64,000 nt of DNA from an uncultured Clostridia bacterium (GCA_947302715.1 CAMYVY010000004.1:52716-116715); one strand, 5' to 3'. Shown: positions 50,916 through 58,972, numbered from the stretch's first letter. Made by a program: numbers and translations. Notes: generated by a model from the letters alone, not told the origin.

Positions 50916-52064
50916 CTATACCTTGATTCTTCCAAATATCATGCGTCCCGCTGCTGTTTGAAGTACGCTGGTTACAGTGATTTCCGTTTCGTTTCCGATT
51001 TCCTTTCGTCCGTCCTCAACGACAACCATGGTACCGTCATCCAGATACGCTATGGACTGGGAAGAATCCTTACCCTCTTTTACAGGAGTAACCTTCATCT
51101 TTTCTCCCGGGATTACTATAGGCTTTAAGGTATTCGCCAGTTCATTGATGTTAAGTACGTCAACACCATTAATGCTGGCAACCTTGTTCAAATTGAAATC
51201 ATTGGTTACGACCTTGCCGTTCATTATCTGAGCCAGCTTCAAAAGCTTCACATCGACTTCGGGGATATCCTTCAGCGCCTTCTCACTTTCGGTATTGTAA
51301 ATTTCAATTCCGTAGTCAGCCTGAATCTTATTTAATATATCGAGTCCCCTTCTTCCTCTTGCTCGCTTTAGGGAGTCAGCCGAGTCCGCAATATGTCTTA
51401 GTTCAACCAAGACAAATTCCGGGATAACTATGGGGCCCTCCAGGAATCCGGTCTTCATTATCTCTGCGATCCTTCCATCGATGATTACACTTGTATCAAG
51501 AATCTTTGGAACCTGATTTGTGTTTTTCCTCTTGGAGCCGGGGCCAACCGAAAACCTTCCGCCCTGTGAACCTTGTTGTCCATCCGGGGATTGTTCTCTA
51601 CCCTGCCTGTTAAAAATCTGAGTGAAGACTTCCTTGCCCTTTCTGTTTGCAACAACAACTCCCAGGAATCCGAGAATCAGGTACGTGATAATCGTAACAA
51701 CAGCAGATACGTATTTATTCGGTATTATCGCGTATATTTGCGAAAGCAGAAACGCAATAAATAGTCCTATCACCAAGCCTGCAGTTGCAGCTACAATGTC
51801 GTTTCCCGATACTCCTTGCAAGTCATCACCGATGCCTTCGGCTATCTTTTCGCTCTGTCTTTGAATAAGCGGGGTTATTCTAAAGAAAATAAATGCAAAA
51901 ATAATTCCTAAAATAATAGCTACTATATACTCTTGAGTAGTAGATAGATACTGACTTATATCAATTCCGGCCTTCGTTAAAGCAAGTCTAATTAGAGCAA
52001 ATACGCTGTAACCGAGGACTGCACCAATAATCGTGAATATTATTCTAACTAATTTCCTTAGCAT
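50916..52064 (-). CDS. PIN/TRAM-domain membrane protein (YacL-like)
   Basis: From the ATG at 52064 (382 residues; AGGAGGT seven bases upstream). Four hydrophobic spans (residues about 1-145), a low-complexity Gln/Gly linker, then a PIN nuclease-like domain (ILDTSVIIDGRIAEI, with conserved acids) and a C-terminal TRAM RNA-binding domain. This is the YacL architecture, a membrane-bound putative RNase conserved beside ispD/ispF in Bacillota. Its RNA target is unknown. First gene of the minus-strand run to sigH. Confidence 0.9.
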   Translation of the reverse strand: MLRKLVRIIFTIIGAVLGYSVFALIRLALTKAGIDISQYLSTTQEYIVAIILGIIFAFIFFRITPLIQRQSEKIAEGIGDDLQGVSGNDIVAATAGLVIGLFIAFLLSQIYAIIPNKYVSAVVTIITYLILGFLGVVVANRKGKEVFTQIFNRQGREQSPDGQQGSQGGRFSVGPGSKRKNTNQVPKILDTSVIIDGRIAEIMKTGFLEGPIVIPEFVLVELRHIADSADSLKRARGRRGLDILNKIQADYGIEIYNTESEKALKDIPEVDVKLLKLAQIMNGKVVTNDFNLNKVASINGVDVLNINELANTLKPIVIPGEKMKVTPVKEGKDSSQSIAYLDDGTMVVVEDGRKEIGNETEITVTSVLQTAAGRMIFGRIKV

Positions 52065-52120
52065 ACATTTCACCTCCTTTCCACAGAAATATAGACATTG
52101 CCTTTCGATGCAACACCTTA

Positions 52121-52172
52121 TGACGAGAATCGCCAAGCATTTCCTGACATCTAAAATGGGCGTATCTCGTCA
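52121..52172 (-). promoter_or_regulatory. Hairpin at the very 5' end of the YacL operon mRNA
   Basis: TGACGAGA-TAC-GCC pairs with GGC-GAT-TCTCGTCA around a symmetric internal loop, with a 24-base apical loop. Its 5' arm begins at the predicted transcription start. Confidence 0.5.
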
Positions 52173-52178
52173 AATTAC

Positions 52179-52207
52179 AGTATATTAGAAAGAACCATAG
52201 ACGTCAA
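52179..52207 (-). promoter_or_regulatory. Promoter of the YacL-to-sigH operon
   Basis: Minus strand TTGACG (52202-52207), 17 bases, TATACT (52179-52184). The start would be near 52172, giving a leader of about 108 nt. Confidence 0.7.
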
Positions 52208-52257
52208 GAACCGAGAAAATCATAAGTATTTACAATCTATCAATATAACTGAAAAAC

Positions 52258-52286
52258 TTTTGTAGAAACATCAAATGTGATAATAT
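52258..52286 (+). promoter_or_regulatory. Possible promoter of the two-component operon
   Basis: TTTTGT, 17 bases, TAATAT (52281-52286) with a TGA extended -10 directly before it. The -35 is weak. The leader to the response regulator would be about 70 nt. Confidence 0.4.
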
Positions 52287-52361
52287 ATTGGATGATAACA
52301 ACATTAAATCTTCACTGGAAGAATGTATATTGTACTGTAGATACAAACAAGGAGGATTCCT

Positions 52362-53039
52362 ATGTATAAATTACTGGTAGTTGATGACGAACCTAAGATT
52401 AGAGAGGTTATAAGGGAATACGCCGAATTTAACGGATATGAAGTGACTGAAGCTGCCGATGGTATGAGCGCCGTCGGGCTTTGCAAATTGAACGAATACG
52501 ATTTGGTAATTCTTGATGTAATGATGCCAAAGCTGGACGGGTTTTCCTGCTGCAAGGAAATCAAGAAGATTCAGGATGTGCCAATTATAATGCTATCCGC
52601 TCGCGGAGAGGAATATGACAAGCTCTTCGGCTTTGAACTCGGGATTGACGATTATGTCGTAAAGCCATTTAGCCCCAAGGAACTTATGGCCAGGGTCAAC
52701 GTGGTCCTGGAAAGAAGAAATGCTTCCAAGAAAGACGAAGCGGAGGTCTTGGATTTCGGCGGTCTTTCGGTAAATATGGCAGCCCGCACCGTTTCCGTCG
52801 ACGGAGAGAGAGTCGAGCTTACACCAAAGGAATATGAGCTCCTTTTCTATTTGATCAAGAACAAAAATATAGCTCTTTCCAGAGACAAGCTCCTCCAGGA
52901 TATTTGGGGTTACGATTTCTTTGGTGATGACAGAACCATCGACACACATATCAAGAACCTCAGAAACAATCTTGGTCCCTACAGAGATTATATAGTCACC
53001 CTGAGAGGTGTCGGATATAAATTCGAATACGAAGATTAG
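52362..53039 (+). CDS. OmpR/PhoB-family response regulator
   Basis: 225 residues. The receiver domain has acidic residues Asp8, Asp9, phospho-acceptor Asp52 (VILDVMMP) and Lys in VVKPF. The winged-helix DNA-binding domain (about 130-225) carries LTPKEYELLFYL and DRTIDTHIKNLRNNLG. AAGGAGG sits seven bases before the ATG. The cognate kinase follows after 13 bases. The regulon cannot be read from the sequence. It diverges from the YacL operon. Confidence 0.95.
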   Translation: MYKLLVVDDEPKIREVIREYAEFNGYEVTEAADGMSAVGLCKLNEYDLVILDVMMPKLDGFSCCKEIKKIQDVPIIMLSARGEEYDKLFGFELGIDDYVVKPFSPKELMARVNVVLERRNASKKDEAEVLDFGGLSVNMAARTVSVDGERVELTPKEYELLFYLIKNKNIALSRDKLLQDIWGYDFFGDDRTIDTHIKNLRNNLGPYRDYIVTLRGVGYKFEYED

Positions 53040-53052
53040 ATAAGAATGGATA

Positions 53053-54534
53053 ATGGAAAAGACTTCACGGTTTGATTTTAGCAGCATACGATTCCGCGTA
53101 TGGGGTTATTTTATTCTCTTCGCAGTTGTTATATTGGGTCTGGTTTGGTTACTACAGACCTATTTTCTTGGTGCGTTTTATGAGGAAATGAAACTTAGAG
53201 AAACCGAGAGAATAGCAGATGCGCTGATTGATGAATACCGATCGGATAACGACATTTCAGTCTTTACCGAGCTGCTTACAGATACTGTCGAACAGTCGGA
53301 TATGGATATTCGCGTTGAGTCCGGAGACGGAATCATCATCTTCAGTCCGTACTATACCGGACCTGCGCAGCCCTTGATGTATAGAGCTGAAACTGCGATT
53401 CTAAGGGAGAAGCTCCAGAATAGTCAATTCAATGCATATTCTGAGGTATCCTCAACTAAAAACGGATCAAAGGTTCTGTCGTACGCTTGTTATCTAACAA
53501 AGACGGCAGGAGGAGCCGATACGGAAAGCATGGCAAACAGTATTATTCTCTACCTCTTCTCACCTCTTGTTCCCGTACAATCGACAGTCATGATTCTTAG
53601 AACCCAGCTCCTGTACATAACGATAATCGCACTTTTCCTGGCATTCGCCATGTCGATTTATCTTTCACTGCATATAAGCAGACCAATCAACAACATCACC
53701 AAATCAGCAGCCGAAATGGGACAAGGCAATTACGGGGTTCAATTCGATGGCGGTCCGTATACCGAAATGAGAGAGCTTGCCGACACCCTTACAAATGCGT
53801 CTCGTGAGCTTGAAAAGACCGACATGTATCAAAAGGACCTCATTGCAAACGTGAGTCACGACCTTAAAACACCTCTTACCATGATTAAATCCTATGCTGA
53901 AATGATTCGCGATTTATCCGGCGACAGCCCACCAAAGAGGGAGCAGCACCTCGGAGTAATCATAGAGGAAGCAGATAGATTGAATACCTTGGTTAACGAC
54001 ATGCTCACTATGTCCAGGATGCAGCAGCGCAAAATCGAGTTGGAAATGAAGGACTTCGATTTGTCCTCGTGCGTCGAAGGCATTCTTCATTCTTATGACA
54101 TTTTGGAAGCCAAGGAAGACTATCACATCGAATTTAAGAATCCCGGGCCAATGCTTGTTAATGCGGATGAAGCAAGAATCAAGCAGGTAATATCCAATCT
54201 TGTGAATAATGCAGTTAAGTATTGCGGCGAAGACAAGACTATAATTGTTACCGTCAAAAAATCCGCAAGACGCGTTCGCTTCGAGGTTACGGATCACGGT
54301 CAAGGAATTGCTCCGGACGAAATCAGCCACGTTTGGGAGAGGTACTACAAATCCAGCACCAACCATGTTCGCCCGACGGAAGGAAGCGGCCTGGGTCTTT
54401 CCATTGTAAAAGAAATACTGACCCTGCATAAGGCCAAATACGGCGTCATCAGCAAGGTCGGAAAAGGAAGCACCTTCTGGTTTGAGCTTGATCTCGTAAA
54501 AGAGAAACGCGGACGAAAGCAAGGAAGCGCTTAA
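53053..54534 (+). CDS. Sensor histidine kinase
   Basis: 493 residues. Membrane spans at about 18-40 and 186-209 enclose an extracytoplasmic sensor domain of about 145 residues. A HAMP linker, HisKA with His269 (NVSHDLKTPL), then HATPase motifs NLVNNAVKY, DHGQGI and GSGLGLSIVKEI follow. All catalytic elements are intact. It phosphorylates the regulator encoded immediately upstream. The sensor domain has no recognisable fold, so the signal is unknown. Confidence 0.95.
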   Translation: MEKTSRFDFSSIRFRVWGYFILFAVVILGLVWLLQTYFLGAFYEEMKLRETERIADALIDEYRSDNDISVFTELLTDTVEQSDMDIRVESGDGIIIFSPYYTGPAQPLMYRAETAILREKLQNSQFNAYSEVSSTKNGSKVLSYACYLTKTAGGADTESMANSIILYLFSPLVPVQSTVMILRTQLLYITIIALFLAFAMSIYLSLHISRPINNITKSAAEMGQGNYGVQFDGGPYTEMRELADTLTNASRELEKTDMYQKDLIANVSHDLKTPLTMIKSYAEMIRDLSGDSPPKREQHLGVIIEEADRLNTLVNDMLTMSRMQQRKIELEMKDFDLSSCVEGILHSYDILEAKEDYHIEFKNPGPMLVNADEARIKQVISNLVNNAVKYCGEDKTIIVTVKKSARRVRFEVTDHGQGIAPDEISHVWERYYKSSTNHVRPTEGSGLGLSIVKEILTLHKAKYGVISKVGKGSTFWFELDLVKEKRGRKQGSA

Positions 54535-54590
54535 GCAAACAACCCATATAAATTAAATGCATTCAGCAGGAATAAAGCATGATACGCAAG

Positions 54591-54619
54591 TTGGAATGGG
54601 AATTAAAATGTGTTATGAT
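54591..54619 (+). promoter_or_regulatory. Promoter placed directly before the S26-like peptidase start codon
   Basis: TTGGAA (54591-54596), 17 bases, TATGAT (54614-54619). The predicted transcription start, about seven bases after the -10, falls within a base or two of the ATG at 54628. Confidence 0.6.
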
Positions 54620-54627
54620 GATACCCG

Positions 54628-55065
54628 ATGAATGACCAAGTAATGAGTTTAAAAGATGTAATAGATAGATACGGCAGGCTTGTTTGGAAATGCAAGGGTG
54701 TTTCCATGCGCCCAATGATTCGTCAAGAAACGGATTATGTGACCTTGGTTAAACCCACTTCCGAGCCAAAGGCAATGGACGTTGCGATTTACCAAAGAGG
54801 CGATGGTGCATACGTGCTTCATCGCATCATCGGAGATGAAGGAAAAAACTACTTGATCCTCGGTGATAATTGCATAAATGTCGAGCACGTTCCTAAGTCA
54901 AGTGTATTCGGAGTACTGAATACGCTCACCCGTAATGGCCAGCCTGTCGACCTTGATGGCTTTAAGCAGAAAATCTATGAGACACTTTGGATAAGGCCGT
55001 GGCGTCTCAGAGTATTTTTGCTTAGAGTCAAAAATAAGTGCAAGCGTGTTTTGGAAAGCCGTTGA
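54628..55065 (+). CDS. S24/S26-family peptidase-like protein, soluble
   Basis: 145 residues. The nucleophile is in GVSMRPMI (Ser26). YVLHRIIGD places a His (His65) where bacterial signal peptidase I has Lys, as in ER/archaeal-type and SipW-like enzymes. ILGDNC is the conserved end of the core. There is no N-terminal membrane anchor; only a basic helix-rich tail (WRLRVFLLRVKNKCKR) could touch the membrane. Such small S26-like proteins often process or accompany peptides in Clostridia, but no peptide partner is visible here. There is no Shine-Dalgarno, so it may be leaderless. Confidence 0.72.
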   Translation: MNDQVMSLKDVIDRYGRLVWKCKGVSMRPMIRQETDYVTLVKPTSEPKAMDVAIYQRGDGAYVLHRIIGDEGKNYLILGDNCINVEHVPKSSVFGVLNTLTRNGQPVDLDGFKQKIYETLWIRPWRLRVFLLRVKNKCKRVLESR

Positions 55066-55212
55066 AATAGCATCGCCATTTTTACCGCGCGTCTCAAAGA
55101 CTTTGTAAAGAAATTACTAAGAATAGCACAGAAAGCAAAGATACACTAATACAAACGGAAATAAGCCCCGAAGAAAACATTGTTGTTATTTCTAAGCAAT
55201 TCGACGAAAGAA

Positions 55213-55243
55213 ATCAGGCGGTTCCTTTTGGGTACCGCCTGAT
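55213..55243 (-). terminator. Terminator of the perR-rubrerythrin operon
   Basis: Perfect 10-bp stem (ATCAGGCGGT / ACCGCCTGAT) with an 11-base loop, followed on the minus strand by TTCTTTC. The remaining interval 55066-55212 shows no supported gene. Confidence 0.65.
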
Positions 55244-55263
55244 GATTTGACCTTTTATTTACT

Positions 55264-55911
55264 TTACTTATAGTTCTCTGCCTTGACTTGGAAATATGCC
55301 TGTGGATGATGGCATACCGGACATTCCTTCGGTGCCTTCTGGGCCGTTACCTGGAATCCACAATTGCTGCACTGCCAGAGGACCTTCTTTTCTTTCTTGA
55401 ACACTTTGCCTTCCTTAACATTTTTAGCAAGAGCCAAGTATCTCTTTTCATGCTCCTTTTCTACAGAAGCAACTCCTTCCATCTGACGAGCGATTTCGAT
55501 GAAGCCTTCTTCACGAGCGGTCTTTGCCATTTCCTTATACATATCCGTCCACTCGTAGTTTTCGCCCATAGCCGCATCAATTAGGTTTTCGTAAGTTGAC
55601 CCGATGCCATGGAATGCCTTGAACCAGAGTTCGGCATGTTCTTTCTCGTTTGCAGCCGTCTCTTCGAAAATCTTGCTAATCTGAACAAAACCTTCCTTCT
55701 TTGCCTTTGATGCATAGTAGGTGTACTTGTTACGTGCTTGAGACTCGCCTGCAAATGCAGTCATCAAGTTTTCCAGTGTCTTTGTTCCCTGAAGATTCTT
55801 AGTCGTAGCCTTTCTCTCCTTTACAGCCTTCTTTGCTGCAGGCTTTTGGGCTACTGCCTTCTTTGCTGTCTTCGCTGTTGCTTTTGTTGCTTCTTTCTTC
55901 GTTGTTGCCAT
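55264..55911 (-). CDS. Rubrerythrin with Lys/Ala-rich N-terminal extension
   Basis: 215 residues. The ferritin-like four-helix diiron domain (about 45-175) has [24 protein letters not shown] and VEKEHEKRY ligand motifs. The C-terminal rubredoxin-type domain has CSNCG and CPVCHH. It reduces hydrogen peroxide in anaerobes. The first 44 residues are almost entirely Lys, Ala and Thr, like histone-H1 or mycobacterial HupB tails, which ordinary rubrerythrins lack. GGAGGG precedes the ATG. It lies 65 bases downstream of perR on the same strand. Confidence 0.93.
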   Translation of the reverse strand: MATTKKEATKATAKTAKKAVAQKPAAKKAVKERKATTKNLQGTKTLENLMTAFAGESQARNKYTYYASKAKKEGFVQISKIFEETAANEKEHAELWFKAFHGIGSTYENLIDAAMGENYEWTDMYKEMAKTAREEGFIEIARQMEGVASVEKEHEKRYLALAKNVKEGKVFKKEKKVLWQCSNCGFQVTAQKAPKECPVCHHPQAYFQVKAENYK

Positions 55912-55976
55912 AATAGCATCCCTCCAATTTCATTTGCGTTTATACTTAATTAAACATTAATGATCTTTAATCTGTG

Positions 55977-56384
55977 TTACATCGCTTTTTTTGATTTTGC
56001 GCAATTGTCACAATATCCTTCCATAATAGTTGCGTTGAGTTCTGCCTTGTTGAACCCTTTAAGGCCAAAGGTCTCCTCTGCAATTTTCTTGAAATCATCA
56101 AGCTTTTCTTTCGATGGTCTTAGGTCCTGGAGTCTGCCGCAGCATTTACAAACCATATGGTAGTGTTCTTCCAGGTGTCCATCATATCGGTCATTTCCGT
56201 TCCCCAGCGATATTCGATTTATCTCACCCATTTCTGCAAGTTGGTTCAAGTTTCTATAAACTGTAGCAATGCCTATTCCGGGATAGATTTTACGGGCTTC
56301 AGCATATACTTCTTCGGCAGTTGGGTGACTATATGTATTCTTCATAATTTCCAACACCAAACTTCGTTGCTTGGAATATTTCAT
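55977..56384 (-). CDS. perR: Fur-family peroxide regulator (PerR-like)
   Basis: 135 residues. A winged-helix domain (SHPTAEEVYAEARKIYPGIGIATVYRNLNQLAEMGEI) and a dimerisation domain with two CxxC-type zinc pairs (CKCC, CDNC) are visible. Adjacent rubrerythrin points to PerR, which senses peroxide by metal-catalysed oxidation, rather than Fur. GGGAGGTGATG precedes the ATG. A Fur/PerR-like box overlaps its promoter region, so autoregulation is likely. Confidence 0.88.
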   Translation of the reverse strand: MKYSKQRSLVLEIMKNTYSHPTAEEVYAEARKIYPGIGIATVYRNLNQLAEMGEINRISLGNGNDRYDGHLEEHYHMVCKCCGRLQDLRPSKEKLDDFKKIAEETFGLKGFNKAELNATIMEGYCDNCAKSKKAM

Positions 56385-56434
56385 GATACATCACCTCCCT
56401 TGTTTATAATACCCCCATCAGTTCATTTTAAAAC

Positions 56435-56449
56435 TAATAACCATTATCA
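56435..56449 (-). promoter_or_regulatory. Fur/PerR-like operator upstream of perR
   Basis: Minus strand TGATAATGGTTATTA matches the 7-1-7 pattern TGATAATnATTATCA at 12 of 14 positions, about 50 bases before the perR start. Confidence 0.6.
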
Positions 56450-56576
56450 TTTTATCACTATCTCGTTTTTAGTCAATACTCTCGCCTTACTCACGATTAA
56501 TTCTTCCACTTCGTTTGCGCTCGTCCATTGTCTAACGCCATGCAGAATACGGTTGCTGAATACCGCAGTTTTGTTC

Positions 56577-56605
56577 TTGATATCCTATCACTTTGGTGGT
56601 ATACT
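56577..56605 (+). promoter_or_regulatory. Promoter of tRNA-Thr(CGT)
   Basis: TTGATA (56577-56582), 17 bases, TATACT (56600-56605). The start would be about seven bases before the mature tRNA. The rest of 56385-56618 holds no gene. Confidence 0.75.
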
Positions 56606-56618
56606 TTGAAGGCGGTTC

Positions 56619-56694
56619 GCTTCCGTGGCTCAGTTGGTAGAGCAGCGCATTCGTAACGCGCAGGTCGCCGGTTCAAGCCCGGCCGGGAGCTCCA
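56619..56694 (+). tRNA. tRNA-Thr (anticodon CGT)
   Basis: Acceptor GCTTCCG/CGGGAGC (one T-G), D-arm GCTC/GAGC, anticodon loop TTCGTAA, T-arm GCCGG-TTCAAGC-CCGGC, and TCCA end. The anticodon stem closes with an A-C mismatch (positions 31/39, GCGCA against CGCGC). Its 3' end borders a decayed integrative element. Confidence 0.94.
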
Positions 56695-56700
56695 CTTTTT

Positions 56701-56731
56701 AGGCTCAGAGAGTAAATCTCTGGGCCTCTTT
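56701..56731 (+). terminator. Terminator after tRNA-Thr(CGT)
   Basis: AGGCTCAGAGA and TCTCTGGGCCT pair around a 5-base loop (one mismatch), followed by CTTTC, six bases past the tRNA. Confidence 0.7.
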
Positions 56732-56783
56732 CATTGCAAGGGATGCGTTGAAATTACAGGGGAAACCGCTCTTTTCGGTTACT

Positions 56784-56821
56784 CCTTCAATCGCCTTCAA
56801 GCACCTCGAAAACGCCTTCAA
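56784..56821. repeat. Three helically phased CCTTCAA repeats (integrase arm-site-like)
   Basis: CCTTCAA occurs at 56784, 56794 and 56815, spaced 10 and 21 bases, about one and two helical turns. Short phased direct repeats beside a tRNA 3' end are typical arm-type binding sites of tyrosine integrases. No integrase gene remains here. Confidence 0.5.
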
Positions 56822-56979
56822 AAGACCCTATTGAGGGACAAATATAGGGATGAAATGCGATTTTGACGAGAGTCGATTCGCTCGCAGTCTGTACTTCTTA
56901 TTTCTTTTCTGACTCAGGTCGCAGTCTAAAACCTCTTACATCATACGTTTAATATATAGTCGTAAGGAAGCTAGCTAAA

Positions 56980-56999
56980 GGCCCTGCGTACGCAGGGCC
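56980..56999. repeat. Perfect 20-bp GC-rich palindrome
   Basis: GGCCCTGCGTACGCAGGGCC, in otherwise gene-free DNA between the tRNA and the relaxase remnant. It may be a residual terminator or a protein-binding site. No T-run adjoins it. Confidence 0.5.
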
Positions 57000-57059
57000 C
57001 ACTGTCATAGGTTACTTTAAAGGTTATTTTATGAAGGTTTTTATGAAGAAAAGTTGTCT

Positions 57060-57109
57060 TTGCTTTGACACCCGTAGGATACTATCGACAATTTAAACGA
57101 ACTTAAAAT
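57060..57109 (+). mobile_element. Transposase C-terminal remnant, copy A
   Basis: This 50-base segment is 43/50 identical to 62328-62377, and all seven differences are transitions. In the shared frame it reads ALTPVGYYRQFKRT then TAA. This resembles the terminal SPVxYRxQ-type tail of IS3-family OrfB proteins. Only the tail survives. Confidence 0.5.
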
Positions 57110-57149
57110 AAGCTATACTTCATATGGTTTTATGAGGAAAAAGATATGA

Positions 57150-57260
57150 AAAAAGAGAACAGATGAGGATAAGACTGAGAGGATCTTCTACACGAGCGGC
57201 ATAAACTGCACGGTCGAGTGTGCTCACGATCAGTTCGACACTACCAAACTTCAGTTCAAG
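57150..57260 (+). pseudogene. Relaxase (MobA-like) N-terminal fragment
   Basis: From about 57162 the frame reads DEDKTERIFYTSGINCTVEC, then AHDQFDTTKLQFKA. This matches the conserved SGxNCxxExAxxQxxxTKxxF segment of MobA/relaxase proteins of integrative and mobilisable elements. It has no start (in-frame stop at 57147), loses similarity after about 57250, and stops near 57330. It is a remnant of a conjugative or mobilisable element next to tRNA-Thr. Confidence 0.65.
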
Positions 57261-57310
57261 GCCTCTATTGTATTATCCGGAATCAGAACTATTGAACTGC
57301 TCTTGTCGAA

Positions 57311-57328
57311 ATGTTGTCCAAACAACAT
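57311..57328. promoter_or_regulatory. Crp/Fnr-type operator upstream of the DUF438 gene
   Basis: ATGTTGTCCAAACAACAT has 7-bp inverted arms identical to the operator at 59671-59688, and the same two bases (AC) follow both. A TATCTT hexamer at 57348-57353 lies about 31 bases from its centre, near the class II activator distance. It lies about 90 bases before the DUF438 start. Confidence 0.7.
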
Positions 57329-57415
57329 ACTGCGAATCGCATAGATGATATCTTACAGTCAACAAAAGAATAGCAATTATTAAAGAGTCACAGTTTTATC
57401 AAGGAGGTAACAGCG

Positions 57416-58972
57416 ATGAGCAAGGCAATAGATTTAAGAAAGACTGTATTTGAACTATCCGAAGAGCACACTGACTTTATTGAGATAATGAAGGAGCTTG
57501 GTTTTTCTGAGATAACCAAGACCGCAATGCTTCATTCTGTAGGAAAGCTGATGACGCTTCCTCGCGGAGCCAAGATGAAAGATATTCCGATGGATAGGAT
57601 TATCGGTGCGTTTTCAGAAAAAGGTTATAAAGTAATCGGATTAGATAACGCAGCGGAGGCGGATGCAATTGTTCAGTCTTCAGAAATGGCTGACGAAACA
57701 GCGACCTCAGCTGCAAGAAATGCAGCCGCTACAGGCGATGCTGCTAACCGCACCGAACTTATTAAGTCATATCTCAGAAGGCTTGGAGACGGAGAATCAC
57801 TCGAGACGGTGCAGGCAGACTTCGTAAGAGAATTCGGAGAAGTGGAAGCCTCCGAAATCATGAAGGCTGAGCAGGAACTCATGAAAGAAGGAACTCCACT
57901 CGAAGAAGTTCAAAAGCTTTGCGATGTTCACTCTGCACTGTTTCATGGAACCACAAGAGAAGAGAAGATAATGAATGCAGAGAAGGCTGTTAATGAGTCT
58001 ATGGCAAAAAGTACTGTCGAAAGCCACACTGCTATCCATGAGAGTGCGGCAAAAAATACAGAGAATGCATCAAAGCTTGAAGGCATCAAAGGACATCCTC
58101 TTTACACCTTCACTAAAGAGAATGAGAAATTGGCGGAGCTCATAAGCGTCATAAGACCTGTCATAGAGAAAAAAGAAGATGTGACAGATTTGCTTTCAAA
58201 GCTTCGCGAACTCTCTATCCACTACGCGAAAAAAGGAGATCTTCTGTATCCGCATCTGAGCGTTAAATACGGAGTAACAGGTCCGTCTCAGGTTATGTGG
58301 ACAGTAGACGACGAGATAAGAGATGAAATGGGAGCTCTCGAAAAAGAAACGGACAGAGGTGAATGGTGGTTTACGCGTCTTGCTAATGTGATTACGAGAG
58401 CGGAGGAGATGATATACAAAGAGCAGAATATATTATTCCCGATCTGCGCTGCCAACTTCACAGATGATGAGTGGGTAGGTGTTTATCACGATTCCAAGGA
58501 CTATGCGGACTGCCTGGGTGTAGAAAAGGAAATCTGGGAGGAGGCAGAGGCTGCTGCTCCTAAGAAAACGGTATTCGAAGATACGGGAGAGATCGTAATG
58601 CCTGGCGGACATATGTCGATTGAACAGCTTACAGCACTTCTTAATACTATCCCGCTTGAGATCTCGTTCATCGATGCGGATAACATCAACAGGTTCTTCA
58701 ATGAGGGACCTAAGGTATTTAAACGCCCTGGTATGGCTCTCGACAGAGAAGTGTTCTCATGCCATCCGCCGAAGATAGAGCCGATGGTTCGTTCCATCAT
58801 AGATGATTTCAGAAATAACCGCAGAGACTCTGTCCCTGTATGGATGGATAAGAATGGACGCACTTTCCTGGTGACATACATGGCGGTCAGAGATAACGAA
58901 AAGAATTATCTCGGCACTGTGGAAATAGTGCAGGATATGGAATTTGCCAAGGAGCACTTTGGGATTCAATAG
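57416..58972 (+). CDS. DUF1858-DUF438-hemerythrin-PAS protein
   Basis: 518 residues. A DUF1858 domain (about 1-75), a DUF438 domain (about 115-195), a hemerythrin-like HHE region (about 225-370, with HPLYTF, HYAKKGDLLYPHL and EQNILFP) and a C-terminal PAS domain (about 395-515). Related DUF438/hemerythrin proteins (ScdA/RIC-type) act on nitric oxide-damaged iron-sulfur centres. The PAS may sense or bind haem or a ligand. AAGGAGG lies eight bases before the ATG. It converges with the Crp/Fnr gene with no gap, and a matching operator lies upstream. Confidence 0.9.
   Translation: MSKAIDLRKTVFELSEEHTDFIEIMKELGFSEITKTAMLHSVGKLMTLPRGAKMKDIPMDRIIGAFSEKGYKVIGLDNAAEADAIVQSSEMADETATSAARNAAATGDAANRTELIKSYLRRLGDGESLETVQADFVREFGEVEASEIMKAEQELMKEGTPLEEVQKLCDVHSALFHGTTREEKIMNAEKAVNESMAKSTVESHTAIHESAAKNTENASKLEGIKGHPLYTFTKENEKLAELISVIRPVIEKKEDVTDLLSKLRELSIHYAKKGDLLYPHLSVKYGVTGPSQVMWTVDDEIRDEMGALEKETDRGEWWFTRLANVITRAEEMIYKEQNILFPICAANFTDDEWVGVYHDSKDYADCLGVEKEIWEEAEAAAPKKTVFEDTGEIVMPGGHMSIEQLTALLNTIPLEISFIDADNINRFFNEGPKVFKRPGMALDREVFSCHPPKIEPMVRSIIDDFRNNRRDSVPVWMDKNGRTFLVTYMAVRDNEKNYLGTVEIVQDMEFAKEHFGIQ

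Noticed and set aside
55066..55212. Reading frame between the S26-like gene and the rubrerythrin terminator
   Set aside because: One frame stays open over about 150 bases and runs into the terminator hairpin, but it has no start codon or ribosome site and no familiar sequence.
57146..57166. Short frame starting MKKENR just before the relaxase fragment
   Set aside because: It stops after six codons, and the relaxase-like frame is a different one. It looks like a decayed start region.
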